This document shows positions 44,162 to 51,766 of a stretch of DNA of 64,000 nt, one piece after another. Made by a program: the position numbers and the translations under genes. How positions within the stretch are numbered: the first letter of the stretch is position 1; the number at the start of each line of letters is the position of its first letter. The notes beneath the pieces are model-generated. The model searched no databases, was not told the origin of the DNA, and worked only from the letters and a program-made list of their open reading frames with translations. This DNA is from Butyrivibrio sp. AC2005 (GTDB taxonomy: Bacteria; Bacillota; Clostridia; Lachnospirales; Lachnospiraceae), in assembly GCF_000424145.1 (NCBI RefSeq), contig NZ_AUJI01000030.1, positions 1 to 64,000 on the forward strand, in the 5' to 3' direction.

Positions 44162-45259
44162 TTAAACTGCATTTTTCAGTAGTGCCTCTACTTCCTGCCT
44201 CTTTTCATACAACACGCATCCGCCTTCATGATCATCCAAGAGCACGCCTTCCTTTTGGAGCGCCTTGAACAGCCTCGAATTAATGGCATCTCTGAGAGAA
44301 GTCTTTTTTACATTTATATCCGAATATGGTGAAAACGGGCATGGTTCCGCTCCTCCATGTGAGTTGATGTGAAAAAATCCGCGTCCTGCAGCAATACATC
44401 CACCTGAGTTTTTCTCATCTCCGGGGAAAGAAACAAAAACCATTTCAGGATGCTCAGTCCTAAGCCTTGCGATCTCTTTTTTCAGATATTCCCTTTCTTC
44501 CTCTCCGGGTGCCAGATACTCTGCATCCTCAGTTACCGGTACAAACTCAACGAATATCACTGCCTTACATCCTTTATCAGACAGCATACTTATGAAGTCT
44601 TCAGAAGAAACATCCTTTAGATTCTGCGTCGTTACCGTAACTGAAGCACCGTAGATGAGTCCTCTCCTGTTTAGTTCATCCATATTTGAGACGAGTTTAT
44701 CATATACACCCTCGCCCCTTCTTGAATCAGTGGCTTCTTTCCCACCCTCAATACTCATGATGGGCACAAGATTTCTGTTCTTATCAAACAAATCAAAGTA
44801 CTTGTCAGCCATATATGTTCCGTTAGTAAATATCGGGAATAGGATATTCTGCTTTTTACCCGCAGCTTCTATTACACCTTTTCTAAGGAGCGGTTCTCCA
44901 CCAGCAAGAAGTATGAAGCTTACTCCCAGATCGTCCGCCTCATCGAAAATCTTAAGCCATTCGTCATCAGTCAGCTGCTCTACCGGCTCTGTGTCCTCTG
45001 TTGCGTTATTGCATCTTGAATAGCATCCACTGCAGTGAAGATTACAGCTGCTTGTAATGCTGGCAATAAGGAAAGGCGGAATATGTTCGCCTTCTGCTTC
45101 CAGCTCAGCTCTTTTCTTTGATGCGCTTTTTGACGCCAATGCAAATTTCGCCATGTACGCGCTTTCTCTTGGATTTCTTAAGGTAGCCCTTATGGCATCA
45201 GAAACCACTCTCTCAACTCCATGTGTCATGTATTCCTGTATATCAAACTCTTTTTCCAT
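44162..45259 (-). CDS. Radical SAM protein
   Basis: 365 residues from the ATG at 45259 (AAAGG site). The CxxxCxxC cluster motif is CNLHCSGC (Cys 72, 76, 79), followed by FILLAGGEPLLR (GGE). C-terminal Cys residues (GGCIAAGRGFFHI, AEPCPFSPYSDIN, GGCVLY) may bind a further cluster, as in SPASM or twitch domains. Such proteins modify peptides, lipids or cofactors. No precursor peptide gene is visible next to it. The N-terminal 60 residues are helical and basic. Confidence 0.9.
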   Translation of the reverse strand: MEKEFDIQEYMTHGVERVVSDAIRATLRNPRESAYMAKFALASKSASKKRAELEAEGEHIPPFLIASITSSCNLHCSGCYSRCNNATEDTEPVEQLTDDEWLKIFDEADDLGVSFILLAGGEPLLRKGVIEAAGKKQNILFPIFTNGTYMADKYFDLFDKNRNLVPIMSIEGGKEATDSRRGEGVYDKLVSNMDELNRRGLIYGASVTVTTQNLKDVSSEDFISMLSDKGCKAVIFVEFVPVTEDAEYLAPGEEEREYLKKEIARLRTEHPEMVFVSFPGDEKNSGGCIAAGRGFFHINSHGGAEPCPFSPYSDINVKKTSLRDAINSRLFKALQKEGVLLDDHEGGCVLYEKRQEVEALLKNAV

Positions 45260-45444
45260 AAACCTTTTACCTTTCATCAAATTACTGCAAGGGTATGCTC
45301 AATGAAAAGATTATAACACATTTTGTATTTTATGCAATATAATTGGTCTCAATATCTTATTTTATATTTCGGCTCTTGTTATTTCAATAAGTCAAAAATC
45401 AAGCTGAAGAACTATCTCTTCATCATTCTTTTACAACAAGAATT

Positions 45445-45722
45445 CTAACGCAATTTTATGTAATGCTTTTTGCAGCAGGCTATTTTAAACCACCATCTCC
45501 TGCTGCTATTTCATTTTGTCGCATTTGAAGCAGTCGCTTTTTATATCTAGTGTCTACCGCTATCTCTGTTCGTCTAATATGCAGCAGACGTTTTACCCCA
45601 TATTACTCTGCCGCATATTATCTCTTTCTTATTTGCGTTAGAAAATATATTCTAAAATCAACTGCTGCAATCACCTATTTTCATATTTGTAGAAGACATT
45701 ACAACCAAATTCCAACTGCCTC
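45445..45722. repeat. Second array of alternating inverted 7-bp words, 27-bp step
   Basis: Eleven CTGCYGC-type words alternate in orientation with 20-bp spacers (one is 21). Forward words start at 45445 (CTAACGC), 45500, 45554, 45608, 45662 and 45716. Reverse words start at 45472, 45527, 45581, 45635 (GCGTTAG) and 45689. The register, 7+20+7+20, and the CTGC core equal those of the array at 400-649, 45 kb away. Not all pairs are complementary here, so the word positions rather than hairpins are what is conserved. It fills the gap between the radical SAM gene and the XRE gene. Confidence 0.85.
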
Positions 45723-45726
45723 CTTC

Positions 45727-46398
45727 CTATCCAAACAGCATATCCGCTGCTTTTTCCAGATCTCTGCGTTCCTGTGAATCATCATATCCGCTTTCCCTGT
45801 CATCGATGCCCTTTACCGGATCAATAGAGAACAGACCATCCCGGTTGCAGTAAAAGAAGATTCTTCTGACTCCCCTGATTTTAAATCTTGCTTCAGCGTT
45901 CCCTTCCGGGTAGAGCTTCACCATCTGCATATCATCGGATGACGACGCCGCCACAAACGAAATGTAATGCTCCTTCGTCATGCTGTGATCAATCCGCACA
46001 TAATACTCATCCTCCACACGCTCGATAAAAGCCATGTGCTGTTCATCTGAAGGTTCTGCCTCTAAAGGTATAAGCTGGATGCCGTGACAATGGATCGCTG
46101 CTTCGCCCATGCTGTGTATCACATTCCCGCAGACCGGGCAGACATAAAACTTTGACCGCAGCATATTTGCGGATACATTCGCATTATGAATAGTATTGCC
46201 TGATATCAGCTCCGTCACTGAAATGCTGAACGCCTCCGCAATAGGCTCCAAAAGAGTAATGTCCGGAAAGCCTTTGGCAGTTTCCCATTTTGACACACTT
46301 TTATCACTCACTCCCAGCTTTTCCGCCAGCTCGCTCTGTGTCATTTTGTTCTTTTCCCGCAGTTCCTTAATAACTGCGCCTGTAACATATTGGTTCAT
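45727..46398 (-). CDS. XRE regulator fused to a superoxide-reductase-like domain
   Basis: 223 residues from the ATG at 46398 (GGAGGTG site). The N-terminal XRE HTH is IKELREKNKMTQSELAEKLG then SDKSVSKWETAKGFPD. Then comes a rubredoxin-type CPVCG knuckle and a beta-sandwich resembling neelaredoxin/desulfoferrodoxin (HYISFVAA; AEARFKIRGVRRIFFYCNRDGLF). It probably senses superoxide or iron through the metal centre. The word array at 45445-45722 starts 5 bp beyond its stop. Confidence 0.85.
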   Translation of the reverse strand: MNQYVTGAVIKELREKNKMTQSELAEKLGVSDKSVSKWETAKGFPDITLLEPIAEAFSISVTELISGNTIHNANVSANMLRSKFYVCPVCGNVIHSMGEAAIHCHGIQLIPLEAEPSDEQHMAFIERVEDEYYVRIDHSMTKEHYISFVAASSSDDMQMVKLYPEGNAEARFKIRGVRRIFFYCNRDGLFSIDPVKGIDDRESGYDDSQERRDLEKAADMLFG

Positions 46399-46546
46399 AT
46401 TCGTTCTCACCTCCATGCACAGATTGTATATCAACACGAAAAAATAGGGTACCTACGGAAAGTAGAGTCGGACGGATTATCTAATTATTCTCATCAGCAA
46501 TATTTCCGCCTTCAAGGATTGCTTCTGCTCATATTTCTTCTATTTT

Positions 46547-47215
46547 CTATATAGCCTTACATCTATGACCACATGCCGCCTCAAAGTTATATCTGACTAT
46601 TCCAAGATCAAGCTTGGCAAATGGTCCGAATCCGGCTTTTATCACTGCCTCTTCACCATCAATATCAATAAAGAATTTCTGCTGGTTTATAGCCGTAGGA
46701 GCAAGAAGCGCTGCTTCCATACCCTCTCTAAACCATGCGGGCATGTCTTTTTCAGTAACACCGCAAAGTTTTGAAAGATCTTTTGTCTTATGGTTAGTGC
46801 CTTTATTTAAGCCATATCCTATAGCGATGACACATACTATCTTTTCATTGGCATCCACATCAGCCTTACACTTACTCTTGCCATAAGTTCCGGCAACCCA
46901 GCAGGTATTAAGTCCCAGCATCTGAGCTTCCAAAACTATCTTTTCACCATAATAGCCGCCAAGTTCCTCTAGATTATCCAGTTTCTTAGATCCCACAATC
47001 GCGATATAGTTGTTAACACCTGAAAACTTACCATAATGACTAAGCAGCGTATCAAAACATTCCGGATCATCAGTTATTAACTGGATATGGAGTCCACTCT
47101 CCTCGTTACATTCATTAATGCATTTTTCAAGAGAAGTCCTCACATCCCCAATAATATGATCCGATGAATACTGCCTTACACTGTGCCTTTCTTTTATCGC
47201 CTCTTTTATATCCAT
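46547..47215 (-). CDS. Nitroreductase-family protein
   Basis: 222 residues from the second of two tandem ATGs (AAGGAG 7 bases upstream). The N-terminus IKERHSVRQY is the FMN-binding start of the family, and EAQMLGLNTCWVAG the central helix. The C-terminal block EAALLAPTAINQQKF fits the clostridial 'nitroreductase, TM1586-like' group. Likely an FMN-dependent NAD(P)H oxidoreductase. The gene starts 11 bp after the flavin reductase-like gene, probably the same operon. Confidence 0.88.
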   Translation of the reverse strand: MDIKEAIKERHSVRQYSSDHIIGDVRTSLEKCINECNEESGLHIQLITDDPECFDTLLSHYGKFSGVNNYIAIVGSKKLDNLEELGGYYGEKIVLEAQMLGLNTCWVAGTYGKSKCKADVDANEKIVCVIAIGYGLNKGTNHKTKDLSKLCGVTEKDMPAWFREGMEAALLAPTAINQQKFFIDIDGEEAVIKAGFGPFAKLDLGIVRYNFEAACGHRCKAI

Positions 47216-47226
47216 CAAATATCTCC

Positions 47227-47760
47227 TTACTTAATGATATATGCGTCAACTATTTCTCCAACATACATAGTATGGAAATCCCTGTTTGCCATAGGGTATG
47301 TGCCGGGAACATCCTGAGGATAGGTCTTTTCTTTGATATCTACAGGAATCTTTGAAAGATCCTGGTCCTGGGAATAGAGCACCTTGCACTCGATAGTAAG
47401 TGGATACTGCTTTACGCCCGGAGTCTTTATTATCTCAGACTCCTCCAGTTCAAGACCTGCTTCTTTTACCCTATCAATATTAAAGCCGGTCTCCCAACCG
47501 CAGATTTTATTAATCGTAGGATCCGGATTCTCCAAAGGAATACTTATGCTAAACTCTCCTGCTTTATCAAGCTGTCCTTTTGTAAACCTTCCTTGTCTGA
47601 CATATACATGAAAAGTAGGTCTGCCCCATAAAGTGCCAATATGTCCCCATCCAATTACCATTGAATTGAACTTATCCGCACTGGTATTAAGCAGAATTCC
47701 CTTAGGAAGCGCTTTTGTAATCAGATTTGCATAGTCAGTAACATTAATCTTTTCCTTCAT
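47227..47760 (-). CDS. Flavin reductase-like (FMN-binding split barrel) protein
   Basis: 177 residues from the ATG at 47760 (AGGAG, 8 bases); the frame runs on to 47838 without a site. The segment FNSMVIGWGHIGTLWGRPTFHVYVRQGRF is typical of the flavin reductase-like/DIM6 family that binds FMN. With the nitroreductase next to it, it could form a two-component redox pair. No targeting sequence. Confidence 0.85.
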   Translation of the reverse strand: MKEKINVTDYANLITKALPKGILLNTSADKFNSMVIGWGHIGTLWGRPTFHVYVRQGRFTKGQLDKAGEFSISIPLENPDPTINKICGWETGFNIDRVKEAGLELEESEIIKTPGVKQYPLTIECKVLYSQDQDLSKIPVDIKEKTYPQDVPGTYPMANRDFHTMYVGEIVDAYIIK

Positions 47761-47956
47761 TTCATCACTCCTGTCTACATCTTTGACTCTATTATATTGT
47801 GTACAATCCTTAAAATATAATAAACCGCTCATAATCAAAAATCAATACTCGAAAAGAAAGAATAACCAACCAAACATAGCACTCATTATCTTCCAATAGA
47901 ACCGGCAAAAGCATCGTCATTAAAATGTCTATGATCATCCGTACTTTATTCATAGG

Positions 47957-48199
47957 TTATTTCTTATCAATCATCTTTACCACTCTGGCAGGGTTTCCTA
48001 CTGCAACCGCATTATCCGGGATATCTTTAGTCACAATACTGCCTGTTCCTACAATCGCATTCTCACCAATAGTGACTCCTGGCAAGATGTTCACCCTTGC
48101 CCCAATCCATGCATTCTTTTTGATATGGGCTTCTCTCTGATAATCCTCATCACGGATATCTATTGCCTCTCCGCTGTGCAGTCTTTCAAACACGTTCAC
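47957..48199 (-). pseudogene. Acetyltransferase (left-handed beta-helix) with internal deletion
   Basis: 80 residues. The first 20 ([20 protein letters not shown]) match the start of maltose/galactoside acetyltransferase-like proteins. The rest ([36 protein letters not shown]) matches their last hexapeptide coils. About 100 central residues, including most of the helix, are missing with the frame kept. A stable trimer is unlikely. Confidence 0.75.
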
Positions 48200-48219
48200 G
48201 AAGTATCCTCCTCTCCATT

Positions 48220-48591
48220 TTAGTATCCCAATCCTGATACCCAGGTTTCTACAGCTTCTCTTACACTTTCCTGATCATTCTGGGCATCGTTTCCTCTTAC
48301 GGCAAGCCCATCAAGTACTGTGCTGTCCGGGCAAGCTGATGAAAGTATGTTGCTACCTGATGACTCTGTTTCTTCTCCAATATCTGTAGATTCTGAATCT
48401 GCGGATCCTTCATCCTGCTTTGTGAGTTCCTCAGTTTGTACAGAATCCGCACCGGTGACATCATTTTCAACAGATGGTTCCTGAGTAGCATATGCCTCTG
48501 CGGTCACATTTGTTTCATTTTCACTATTTCCACAACCTGCAAGTGATAAGATCATCACACAAGCCAAAATCGCTCCGATCAATTTCTTCAT
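48220..48591 (-). pseudogene. Flavodoxin-like lipoprotein with internal deletion
   Basis: 123 residues. Lipoprotein signal with lipobox LAGC, then an acidic Ser/Thr/Glu linker, then SGSNIL, the expected start of a flavodoxin domain. The sequence then jumps to [20 protein letters not shown], which matches the end of clostridial flavodoxin_4 domains. The flavin-binding core is gone. Could survive as a short surface lipoprotein, but reads as an in-frame deletion. Confidence 0.65.
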
Positions 48592-48630
48592 AACCAATAC
48601 CTCATAATACTCGGCTGTTTACGTCAAAAT

Positions 48631-49473
48631 TCATTCCTTTTCAAACTCCGGTTTCCAGCCTGCGAACTGAATAAGCTGCTCTTCCGTTCTGTGATAATAT
48701 CTTTCATCCTTATCAAGCTTTGCTACCTCTGCCATCTCTTCCTCTGTCAGCTTAAAGTCGAGGATATCAAGATTATCCTTGATATGATCAACATTCTTGC
48801 TTCCCGGGATCACTACAAATCCCATCTGCGTATGCCAGCGGAGGATCACCTGTGCCGAAGACTTGCCGTACTTCTTTCCAAGTTCTGCAAATACCGGCTC
48901 CTCGATCAGCGACTTATCCCCGTGTCCAAGCGGATACCAGCTCATAAGCTTGATACCATATTTATCAAGGGTCTTGCGAAGTTCTTTCTGTGTGAAATAA
49001 GGATGAGCCTCTACCTGAATAAACTGAGGCACGATCTCCCACTTCGTCTGAAGCTCTTCAATATATTTCCCTTCAAAGTTGGAAATACCGATGCTCTTTG
49101 CTTTGCCTTCCTTATACGCTTTTTCAAGCTGCCTATACCCTACAAGCCAGTTTCCTGCAGGCTGATGGATATAAAGAAGATCCACGTAGTCAACGCCAAG
49201 TCTCTCAAGTGTCTCATCTACCGCATTATCATTTTCATACTCACTGGGCCAAAGCTTCGTGGAGAGGAAAATCTCTTCTCTCTTTACACCGCTGGCTTTC
49301 ATACCTCTCCCTACCGCACGCTCATTCACATATGCGTTAGCTGTATCTATGAGGCGATATCCCATCTTAAGCGCTTCTCTTACACTGTTCTCTGCATCTG
49401 CAGGTGAGAGCATAAAAGTTCCTATACCGACTACCGGACATTCCAGTTTGTTATTAAGTGTTACATATTCCAT
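48631..49473 (-). CDS. Aldo/keto reductase
   Basis: 280 residues from the ATG at 49473 (GGAGG, 8 bases). AKR barrel with the catalytic tetrad in view: DTANAY (Asp, Tyr), LSTKLWP (Lys) and LLYIHQP (His). The C-terminal IPGSKNVDHIKDN binds the NADPH phosphate. It reduces aldehydes or ketones; the substrate is not readable. It lies between small genes for SnoaL-like and flavodoxin-like proteins, a common stress/redox cluster in clostridia. Confidence 0.94.
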   Translation of the reverse strand: MEYVTLNNKLECPVVGIGTFMLSPADAENSVREALKMGYRLIDTANAYVNERAVGRGMKASGVKREEIFLSTKLWPSEYENDNAVDETLERLGVDYVDLLYIHQPAGNWLVGYRQLEKAYKEGKAKSIGISNFEGKYIEELQTKWEIVPQFIQVEAHPYFTQKELRKTLDKYGIKLMSWYPLGHGDKSLIEEPVFAELGKKYGKSSAQVILRWHTQMGFVVIPGSKNVDHIKDNLDILDFKLTEEEMAEVAKLDKDERYYHRTEEQLIQFAGWKPEFEKE

Positions 49474-49491
49474 TGCATGATCCTCCATTCA

Positions 49492-49860
49492 TTAATAGGT
49501 TGACGCTTTTGAACTCGTCAGTTTCCAGGCACCATTTTCTTTTCTCAGGGTAAAATCCCCCTGTAATCTCCAGCTTCCTTTTCCGCCGCCGTATACTGCA
49601 GCTACGACTCTACTTTTGCCGACCATCACAGCGATATCACCGGTGATGTTTACATCAATTGAATCATGCTCTGCGGAATAATAATTGAAAGTACCATCCA
49701 GAAGTCCTTTTATAAAAACTTCCCGGGACTGCTTTACACCTGTCATATGCATCAGGTAGTAATCATCTGTCTGAAGACTGTTAAGTCCGTCAGCATCCTT
49801 ATCGATCATATACTGCCAGTAGCGGATGTATAATTCTTTGATCTGTTCCTCGTCGGTCAT
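49492..49860 (-). CDS. SnoaL/NTF2-like protein
   Basis: 122 residues of cone-shaped NTF2 fold (EEQIKELYIRYWQYMIDKDADGLN; VMVGKSRVVAAVYGGGKGSWRLQ; KENGAWKLTSSKAS). Members are small isomerases, hydratases or binding proteins. It appears complete. Its start overlaps the end of the deleted acetyltransferase gene by 4 bp and the aldo/keto reductase gene follows after 18 bp. Confidence 0.82.
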   Translation of the reverse strand: MTDEEQIKELYIRYWQYMIDKDADGLNSLQTDDYYLMHMTGVKQSREVFIKGLLDGTFNYYSAEHDSIDVNITGDIAVMVGKSRVVAAVYGGGKGSWRLQGDFTLRKENGAWKLTSSKASTY

Positions 49861-50069
49861 TCCTTCTGCTCCTTCGGATCAAGGTATTTTATGACTTTAG
49901 CAGGCACGCCACCGACTACGGCATAATCCGGCATACAGGCATTAGCCTTGGCGCAGAGAGTTCTGGCTCTCATCATCTCATCTACAGCTTCCTTAAAATA
50001 TGGCTCTCTTACATCAGTCGGGCCGCCTTTTTCCATAAGGTCATATACATATCCTGCTTCGTAAGCCAT
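49857..50069 (-). pseudogene. Second acetyltransferase with internal deletion
   Basis: 70 residues from the ATG at 50069 (GGAGG, 8 bases). Residues 1-47 (EKGGPTDVREPYFKEAVDEM, RARTLCAKANACMPD) are the N-terminal Mac domain of sugar O-acetyltransferases; the last 20 (YAVVGGVPAKVIKYL) are the C-terminal end. The catalytic beta-helix between them is missing in frame. It is the same kind of damage as at 47957-48199, but the joints differ. Confidence 0.75.
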
Positions 50070-50119
50070 CGTCTTTTCCTCCATAATAATGAACCTCTGA
50101 CTCCGTCACCATGGTTCAT

Positions 50120-50641
50120 TTACATGATCCCGTTTGCTTTAAACCATTTCTCCACCGCGCCTTTCGACTCTGCAGCCTGACTTCCGGTAATTGCAAGACC
50201 ACTCTTCACGTCAGCGCCCTTGGCATATTTCTTTACGTCACTTTCGCTGGATCCCATTCCGCTTCCCTCGTTGGTGCAGAGAGGCAGGATCGTCTTTCCC
50301 GTAAAGTCGTATTTCTCAAGGAAGGTGGCAACCGCCATCGGGATCGTCCCCCAGTAGTTCGGGTAGCCAAGAACGATGGTGTCATACTCATCGATACTGT
50401 CTAAGTATCCGGTAAGCTCGGGTCTTGCATTATTCTGCTTGTCCTTCTTCGCTTCATCGATGCAGGTCATGTAAACCGGTGAATAAGGGTCCTTCATCTC
50501 GATCTTAAATGTATCCGCATCGATCAGCTCCTTCATGATCCCTGCTACGATCTCGGTGTTCCCGACCTTTACGTATCTCATTGCTCCGCCAAAATAGTTC
50601 TCATCCGCTCTTGAAAAGAATGCTATCAGTGTTTTAGCCAT
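50120..50641 (-). CDS. Flavodoxin-family protein
   Basis: 173 residues. FMN-phosphate loop region LIAFFSRADENYFGG, later TIVLGYPNYWGTIPMAVATF and LCTNEGSGMGSSESDV, typical of flavodoxin_4 proteins in clostridia. It binds FMN and carries electrons or reduces quinones. The ATG at 50641 follows a CGGAGG site; the frame upstream is the structured leader at 50662-50747 and not coding. The divergent LysR gene probably controls it. Confidence 0.9.
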   Translation of the reverse strand: MAKTLIAFFSRADENYFGGAMRYVKVGNTEIVAGIMKELIDADTFKIEMKDPYSPVYMTCIDEAKKDKQNNARPELTGYLDSIDEYDTIVLGYPNYWGTIPMAVATFLEKYDFTGKTILPLCTNEGSGMGSSESDVKKYAKGADVKSGLAITGSQAAESKGAVEKWFKANGIM

Positions 50642-50661
50642 CGTGTTATCCTCCGTTATTC

Positions 50662-50747
50662 GACCTAAGGGGTACCGCTTGCGGTGACACGACATGAGGA
50701 GGGACCCATTCATGGGGGGAGTCCTGATGTCACTGATGCCTTAGGTC
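50662..50747 (-). ncRNA. Three-armed structured leader of the flavodoxin gene
   Basis: Closing stem GACCTAAGG/CCTTAGGTC (9 bp, perfect), a short arm ACCGC/GCGGT, and a longer arm (GACATnAGGA with TCCTnATGTC, then CCCAT/ATGGG). The flavodoxin ribosome site (CGGAGG) is 13 bases after the closing stem, so folding could control it. I match it to no known riboswitch class. It is richer in GC than the flanks. Confidence 0.55.
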
Positions 50748-50878
50748 AGTGTTTAGTTTTCATGAACTGTGTTTATTTGCTTCGTTGATAAAATTATTGC
50801 ATGAAGTTCTTGAAATATCCAATTCAAATATTCTATAATTGATTTAATTTTTAAATAGCTGATTCCGGGGGATTTTCG

Positions 50879-51766
50879 ATGACCACCAAACAGATCGATT
50901 ACTGTATTGAACTGGCACGGACTCTTAACTTCAGCCGCGCCGCAGAGAACGCATTTGTAAGCCAGCCCACCTTTTCCTATCAGGTAAAACTGCTGGAAGA
51001 TGAGGTTGGATTTAAGATATTTGAAAGAAACGGCAAAGGCGCCGCACTCACTCCTGCCGGTCAGCAGTTCGTAACGTACCTTTACGGTATACGTGAGGAT
51101 ATGAAGAGAGCAATAGAACAGGGGCAGAATTTCAGTGCCAGGTATACTGACAACATAACGGTTTCCATGATGGTCAGACAGGCCATATATTTCCTGCCTG
51201 AGGCGATCCGCATATTTGAAAAGGAGCAACCCGGTGTCCAGGTTACTCCTCTGTTTCAGTACGATAACGGTGTAGAAAGTTTTTTAAAGGATGAGTCCGA
51301 CGTCCTCTTTGCGCTTATCGAACAGACTAAACATATCCCGGGGATCAACGTACACAAGCTCTTTGATTCCGGGATTTACCTTATTGCTGATAAAAACGAT
51401 CCGCTGGCAAAAAAGAACCTCATCACAGATGAAGATATCTACGGACGAACCCTCATGGTAGGCGGCGGTTCTCCGAACGCTTTACGTAGTGTCCAGCAAA
51501 AGCTCATCTCATCCGGGAAGATCAAATACTTTAACAGTCCCGATCACGACTCTACGCTTGTAAACGTCGCATCCGGCAAAGGCATCTGCCTTGCTCCCGG
51601 ATTCTTAAACGACCATAGCGGACAGTTTGCATGGATCCCTTATGACTGCAAGGAATGCTTTCACTGCGTTCTCTGCACTCACAAGACGGATAGCCGAGAG
51701 AGCCTTGCTGAATTTATACTAACACTTCAGAAGCTGTACAAAGATGCAGTGGCCTTCCCACTTTAA
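50879..51766 (+). CDS. LysR-family regulator
   Basis: 295 residues. The winged HTH at the N-terminus reads QIDYCIELARTLNFSRAAENAFVSQPTFSYQVKLLEDEVGFKIFERNGKG, followed by a co-inducer-binding domain. It is divergent from the flavodoxin gene, the classic arrangement for LysR control of the neighbour, and converges with the GH2 gene (4-bp overlap of ends). Ligand unknown. Confidence 0.93.
   Translation: MTTKQIDYCIELARTLNFSRAAENAFVSQPTFSYQVKLLEDEVGFKIFERNGKGAALTPAGQQFVTYLYGIREDMKRAIEQGQNFSARYTDNITVSMMVRQAIYFLPEAIRIFEKEQPGVQVTPLFQYDNGVESFLKDESDVLFALIEQTKHIPGINVHKLFDSGIYLIADKNDPLAKKNLITDEDIYGRTLMVGGGSPNALRSVQQKLISSGKIKYFNSPDHDSTLVNVASGKGICLAPGFLNDHSGQFAWIPYDCKECFHCVLCTHKTDSRESLAEFILTLQKLYKDAVAFPL

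Noticed and set aside
48220-48591. Intact small surface lipoprotein
   Set aside because: The C-terminal 30 residues match the end of a flavodoxin domain and SGSNIL its beginning, so an internal deletion is the better reading, although expression as a lipoprotein cannot be excluded.
50662-50713. N-terminal extension of the flavodoxin to 50713
   Set aside because: The extension runs through the structured leader, lacks a ribosome site, and the ATG at 50641 has CGGAGG and matches the family start.
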